From: Sulfurovum sp.
GTDB lineage: Bacteria > Campylobacterota > Campylobacteria > Campylobacterales > Sulfurovaceae
Direction: 5' to 3'
Length of the DNA: 7,570 bases
Assembly: GCA_026984165.1 (NCBI GenBank)
Contig: JALSSQ010000298.1
Coordinates: 1 to 7,570 of the forward strand
In this document: piece after piece, positions 5,392 to 7,570 of the stretch
Numbering within the stretch: position 1 is the first letter of the stretch
How the letters are laid out: the number at the start of each line of letters is the position of its first letter
Notes under the pieces: generated by a model
The model's database searches: none
What the model was told of the DNA's origin: nothing
The model's input: the letters and a program-made list of their open reading frames with translations, nothing else
Position numbers and translations under genes: made by a program

Positions 5392-7053
5392 ATGATAGAT
5401 AATAGTTCCATTGAATCTTTAAAAAGTAGTATTGACATTGTGGATGTGGTAGGCAGTTTTGTGGAGCTTAAAAAAGCTGGCGCAAACTATAAAGCAAACT
5501 GTCCTTTTCATGGTGAAAAAACACCCTCTTTTGTGGTAAGCCCTTCTAAGCAGATATACCATTGTTTCGGTTGTGGAGTGGGTGGTGACAGTATCAAGTT
5601 TGTTATGGAAATGGAAAAACTCTCTTACCCTGAAGCCATAGAAAAACTGGCTTCCATGCACAATTTTTCACTTACCTATACGAAAGGGAGTTCAGACTAT
5701 TCCGATGCGAAACGTGTGTTAGAAGCTATAGGACAGTGGTATGTCAAAAACCTAAATCAAAACACAGCAGCCAAACAATATTTGCTCGATAGAGGTATCA
5801 GCCAAAGTTCCATAGAGCGTTTTGAGATAGGGTATGTACCTTCAGGGCAAGAGGTCATGCAGTTTTTAACATCAGCACTTTTGCCTTTGCCTAAGGCAGC
5901 TGAAGCAGGTATCATCGCACAAAGTGAGAATGGACAGGGATATTATGCACGTTTGGTAGAGCGTATTACCTTTCCTATTTATTCTGCGAGTGCTTCCATA
6001 GTTGGTTTTGGTGGGCGTACCATCACGAATCACCCTGCAAAGTATATTAACTCTCCTCAAACAAAGCTTTTTAACAAATCACGTTTACTATATGGGTATC
6101 ACCTGGCCAAAGAGAGTATTTATAAAAATAAAAAAATCATCATTTGCGAAGGTTACTTAGATGTTGTGATGTTTCATCAAGCTGGTTTTACCGAAGCAGT
6201 TGCAGGGATGGGAACAGCTTTAACTACCGAACATCTGCCTATGTTACGCAAGGGTGACCCGAAAGTCATTTTGGCATACGATGGTGACAAAGCAGGTGTG
6301 AGTGCCGCACTTAAAGCAGCACAAATGCTCTCCACTGCTGGATTTGATGGAGGTGTGGTACTTTTCCCAGATGGGCAAGACCCAGCAGATCTTATAGCCA
6401 AGGGGCAGAGCGAAAAAGTAGCAACCCTATTGCGTGATCCCAAGCCATTGATTCCCTTCGTGATAGAAAAGATATGTGAAGGATATGACCTTACTGATCC
6501 TAGAGCAAAAGAAGCAGCCTTTACAGAAGTAAAACAGTATTTAGAGGGAATGAGTCAGATTATAAAAGAAGCATACATTCCTTTGGCATCTACGGTACTG
6601 GGGGTAGCGCCTGCGATGTTTGGAAAGCAGACCAATTTGGCACAGAGACAAGAGCGTTTTTCTCAGCGTAGAGATGATGTCGCACAACTAGGCATACTCA
6701 AAACGTTACTTGAAAAACCAGAGCTTATAGATACGGTGCTCAATGTGGTGGATGTGAGTATGTTTGCACAGTATGCAGGGCTCTTTTCGGCTTTGCTTGT
6801 AGGAGAAAAGGACCATCCTCAGCTTGTGGGTCTTTCGGTAGACGACACATTTCAAGTCATGAATGAAGATGAACTCAAAGATGTCTTGCGTAATTTTCTC
6901 ATCAAGCATTATGATACTAAGCTTAAAAGTGTGGTTTCTGATACGGCTATGCCTTTTGCAAAAAAGAGTTTTATCATACGTAAAATAAAAACCGATATAA
7001 TTCCCAAACTCAAACGTGGCGAGCTCGTAACGTTTGACGAAAAATTACTTTAG
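5392..7053 (+). CDS. dnaG: DNA primase
   Basis: DnaG lays down the RNA primers for both strands at the replication fork, working with the DnaB helicase. The 553 residues (H. pylori about 560, E. coli 581) show all three parts. The N-terminal zinc-binding domain has C37, H40, C58 and C61 (CPFH and CFGC). The RNA polymerase core includes RITFPIYSASASIVGFGGRT at 191-210 and a TOPRIM fold with E253 in CEGYLDVVMFHQAG, D297 and D299 in AYDGDKAGVSAALKAA, and the later FPDGQDPADLIAKG. The helicase-binding C-terminal part (about 430-553) is poorly conserved, as is usual. The ATG at 5392 gives the standard N-terminus (MIDNSSIESLKSSIDIVDVV), and the next Met is far inside the zinc domain, so this start is secure despite the lack of a ribosome-binding site. 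Confidence 0.97.
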   Translation: MIDNSSIESLKSSIDIVDVVGSFVELKKAGANYKANCPFHGEKTPSFVVSPSKQIYHCFGCGVGGDSIKFVMEMEKLSYPEAIEKLASMHNFSLTYTKGSSDYSDAKRVLEAIGQWYVKNLNQNTAAKQYLLDRGISQSSIERFEIGYVPSGQEVMQFLTSALLPLPKAAEAGIIAQSENGQGYYARLVERITFPIYSASASIVGFGGRTITNHPAKYINSPQTKLFNKSRLLYGYHLAKESIYKNKKIIICEGYLDVVMFHQAGFTEAVAGMGTALTTEHLPMLRKGDPKVILAYDGDKAGVSAALKAAQMLSTAGFDGGVVLFPDGQDPADLIAKGQSEKVATLLRDPKPLIPFVIEKICEGYDLTDPRAKEAAFTEVKQYLEGMSQIIKEAYIPLASTVLGVAPAMFGKQTNLAQRQERFSQRRDDVAQLGILKTLLEKPELIDTVLNVVDVSMFAQYAGLFSALLVGEKDHPQLVGLSVDDTFQVMNEDELKDVLRNFLIKHYDTKLKSVVSDTAMPFAKKSFIIRKIKTDIIPKLKRGELVTFDEKLL

Positions 7054-7062
7054 GATATAACC

Positions 7063-7344
7063 ATGGCAACAGCATCAGCAAGACATATACTCGTAAGCGA
7101 CGAAGCGTTCTGTAATGAACTTAAAACAAAAATAAATGCAGGTGAAATCACTTTCGAACAAGCAGCAAAAGAAAACTCTACTTGCCCCTCAGGAGCCAAA
7201 GGTGGAGAGCTAGGTACTTTTGGTCAAGGTCAAATGGTTCCAGAGTTTGACAAAGTAGTCTTTAACGATGAGGTAGGTGTAGTCCATGGCCCTGTGCAAA
7301 CACAGTTTGGTTATCATCTATTAGAAGTCACAGAACGTTCATAG
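7063..7344 (+). CDS. ppiC: Parvulin-type peptidyl-prolyl cis-trans isomerase
   Basis: The 93 residues form one complete parvulin domain, the same length as E. coli PpiC, catalysing cis-trans isomerisation of X-Pro bonds. Recognisable segments are ARHILVSDE (6-14), the central CPSGAKGGELGTFGQGQMVPEFDKVVF and the closing TQFGYHLLEV, which match the conserved histidine, glycine-rich loop and FGYH regions of the family. There is no signal peptide or anchor, so it should be cytoplasmic, unlike SurA or the PEB4-type periplasmic isomerases of Campylobacterota. The ATG lies 9 bases after the dnaG stop, with AGGA (7052-7055) overlapping that stop, so the two genes are very probably co-transcribed. Client proteins cannot be inferred. 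Confidence 0.93.
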   Translation: MATASARHILVSDEAFCNELKTKINAGEITFEQAAKENSTCPSGAKGGELGTFGQGQMVPEFDKVVFNDEVGVVHGPVQTQFGYHLLEVTERS

Positions 7345-7372
7345 CTTCGACAGGCTGACTTGGACAAGCTCA
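7345..7372. repeat. Degenerate 14-bp tandem repeat (CTTCGACAAGCTCA type)
   Basis: Two adjoining 14-base units, CTTCGACAGGCTGA (7345-7358) and CTTGGACAAGCTCA (7359-7372), agree at 11 of 14 positions and begin immediately after the ppiC stop. Dyads overlap them: CTTGG (7359-7363) with CCAAG (7377-7381), and TGACT (7356-7360) with AGTCA (7372-7376). The unit resembles a short TTCGACAAGCTCAG-like repeat that I recall seeing between genes in many unrelated bacteria; that likeness is from memory. Confidence 0.5.
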
Positions 7373-7391
7373 GTCACCAAGGAAGTGGAGC

Positions 7392-7425
7392 GTTTACTCC
7401 CACTCAAATTTGGGTGAAAGTAAAC
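7392..7425 (+). terminator. Possible intrinsic terminator of the dnaG-ppiC unit
   Basis: GTTTACT (7392-7398) pairs perfectly with AGTAAAC (7419-7425). After a 2x2 mismatch, CACTC (7401-7405) pairs with GGGTG (7412-7416, one T.G) around the loop AAATTT. A short T run (TTTT, 7426-7429) follows. The stem is long but interrupted and the T tract is short, so termination may be weak. It lies between ppiC and the tRNA promoter, where a terminator would be expected. Confidence 0.5.
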
Positions 7426-7439
7426 TTTTCACTACCTTA

Positions 7440-7448
7440 TGCTAAAAT
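7440..7448 (+). promoter_or_regulatory. Extended -10 promoter for the tRNA-Ala gene
   Basis: TGC followed by TAAAAT makes an extended -10 element (TGn plus hexamer). Transcription would start near 7455, giving a 5' leader of about 27 bases for RNase P to remove. The -35 position falls in the 3' arm of the upstream hairpin and is not well conserved. Confidence 0.5.
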
Positions 7449-7481
7449 ACTTTTCTACAAAATTTCAATGTATAAAACCTT

Positions 7482-7557
7482 GGGGAATTAGCTCAGCTGG
7501 GAGAGCGCTTCGCTGGCAGCGAAGAGGTCGACGGTTCGATCCCGTTATTCTCCACCA
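7482..7557 (+). tRNA. tRNA-Ala (anticodon GGC)
   Basis: The 76 bases fold into a full cloverleaf. The acceptor stem is GGGGAAT (7482-7488) with ATTCTCC (7547-7553, one G.T pair). The D arm is GCTC/GAGC, and the anticodon stem CTTCG/CGAAG encloses the loop CTGGCAG with anticodon GGC at 7515-7517. The T arm is GACGG/CCGTT with loop TTCGATC. Discriminator A and an encoded CCA (7555-7557) follow. GGC reads the alanine codon GCC, and GCT by wobble. The alanine identity pair G3.U70 is present: G3 is 7484 and T70 is 7550 or its neighbour in the C-T-C-C end, the only wobble in the stem. Only 13 bases follow, so whether other genes are co-transcribed is unknown. Confidence 0.97.
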
Positions 7558-7570
7558 AAAATAATAAATA

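Noticed and set aside
6177..6443. 88-codon minus-strand open frame inside dnaG
   Set aside because: It lies opposite the conserved TOPRIM region of primase, where codon bias leaves the other strand open. The peptide resembles no family I know.
7063..7344. Truncated SurA/PEB4-type periplasmic isomerase
   Set aside because: The length and ends match stand-alone PpiC, and a proper ribosome site precedes the ATG, so it is complete and cytoplasmic.

Overview
This window looks like core chromosome of a Campylobacterota (epsilonproteobacterial) species. Two things suggest this. The gene set and order (TPR protein, rnhA, rnc, aroC on one strand, diverging from dnaG) match what I recall from Campylobacter and Helicobacter. 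Protein details and the A+T-rich signals, with clear -10 boxes but poor -35 boxes, fit that phylum. I would guess a free-living Sulfurovum/Sulfurimonas-type organism, but the genus is inference.

Layout. On the + strand, positions 1-120 hold the last 39 codons of a DNA methyltransferase, whose end overlaps the start of rnhB (RNase HII, 107-673). rnhB converges on a five-gene minus-strand operon with overlapping stop codons. In transcription order the operon is: a membrane-anchored TPR/zinc-ribbon protein resembling LapB (5287-4235, TTG start), rnhA (4275-3832, TTG start), a 70-bp palindromic REP doublet (REPIN-like, 3767-3836), rnc (3743-3072), aroC (3075-1999) and a DUF945/YdgA-like anchored protein (1995-670). 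On the + strand, starting about 100 bp from the operon's 5' end, are dnaG primase (5392-7053) and a PpiC-type parvulin (7063-7344). The right end has a spacer with a short degenerate tandem repeat, a long hairpin that is a possible terminator, and a promoter for a complete tRNA-Ala(GGC) at 7482-7557.

Function. Primase, RNase HI and RNase HII lie together, so primer synthesis and removal of RNA from DNA are clustered, with RNase III covering double-stranded RNA. Chorismate synthase ends the shikimate pathway. The TPR and DUF945 proteins are envelope-anchored and not well understood.

Most of the window is ordinary core genome, and I found no undescribed multi-gene system. The parts most worth a second look are non-coding: the GTAG-footed REP doublet whose end supplies the rnhA stop codon, the perfect dyad that forms two back-to-back TATAAT boxes between the TPR gene and dnaG, the likely leaderless dnaG message, and the overlapping alternative hairpins before the tRNA. 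In the proteins, RNase III has Asn where Asp is expected at a metal-site position.
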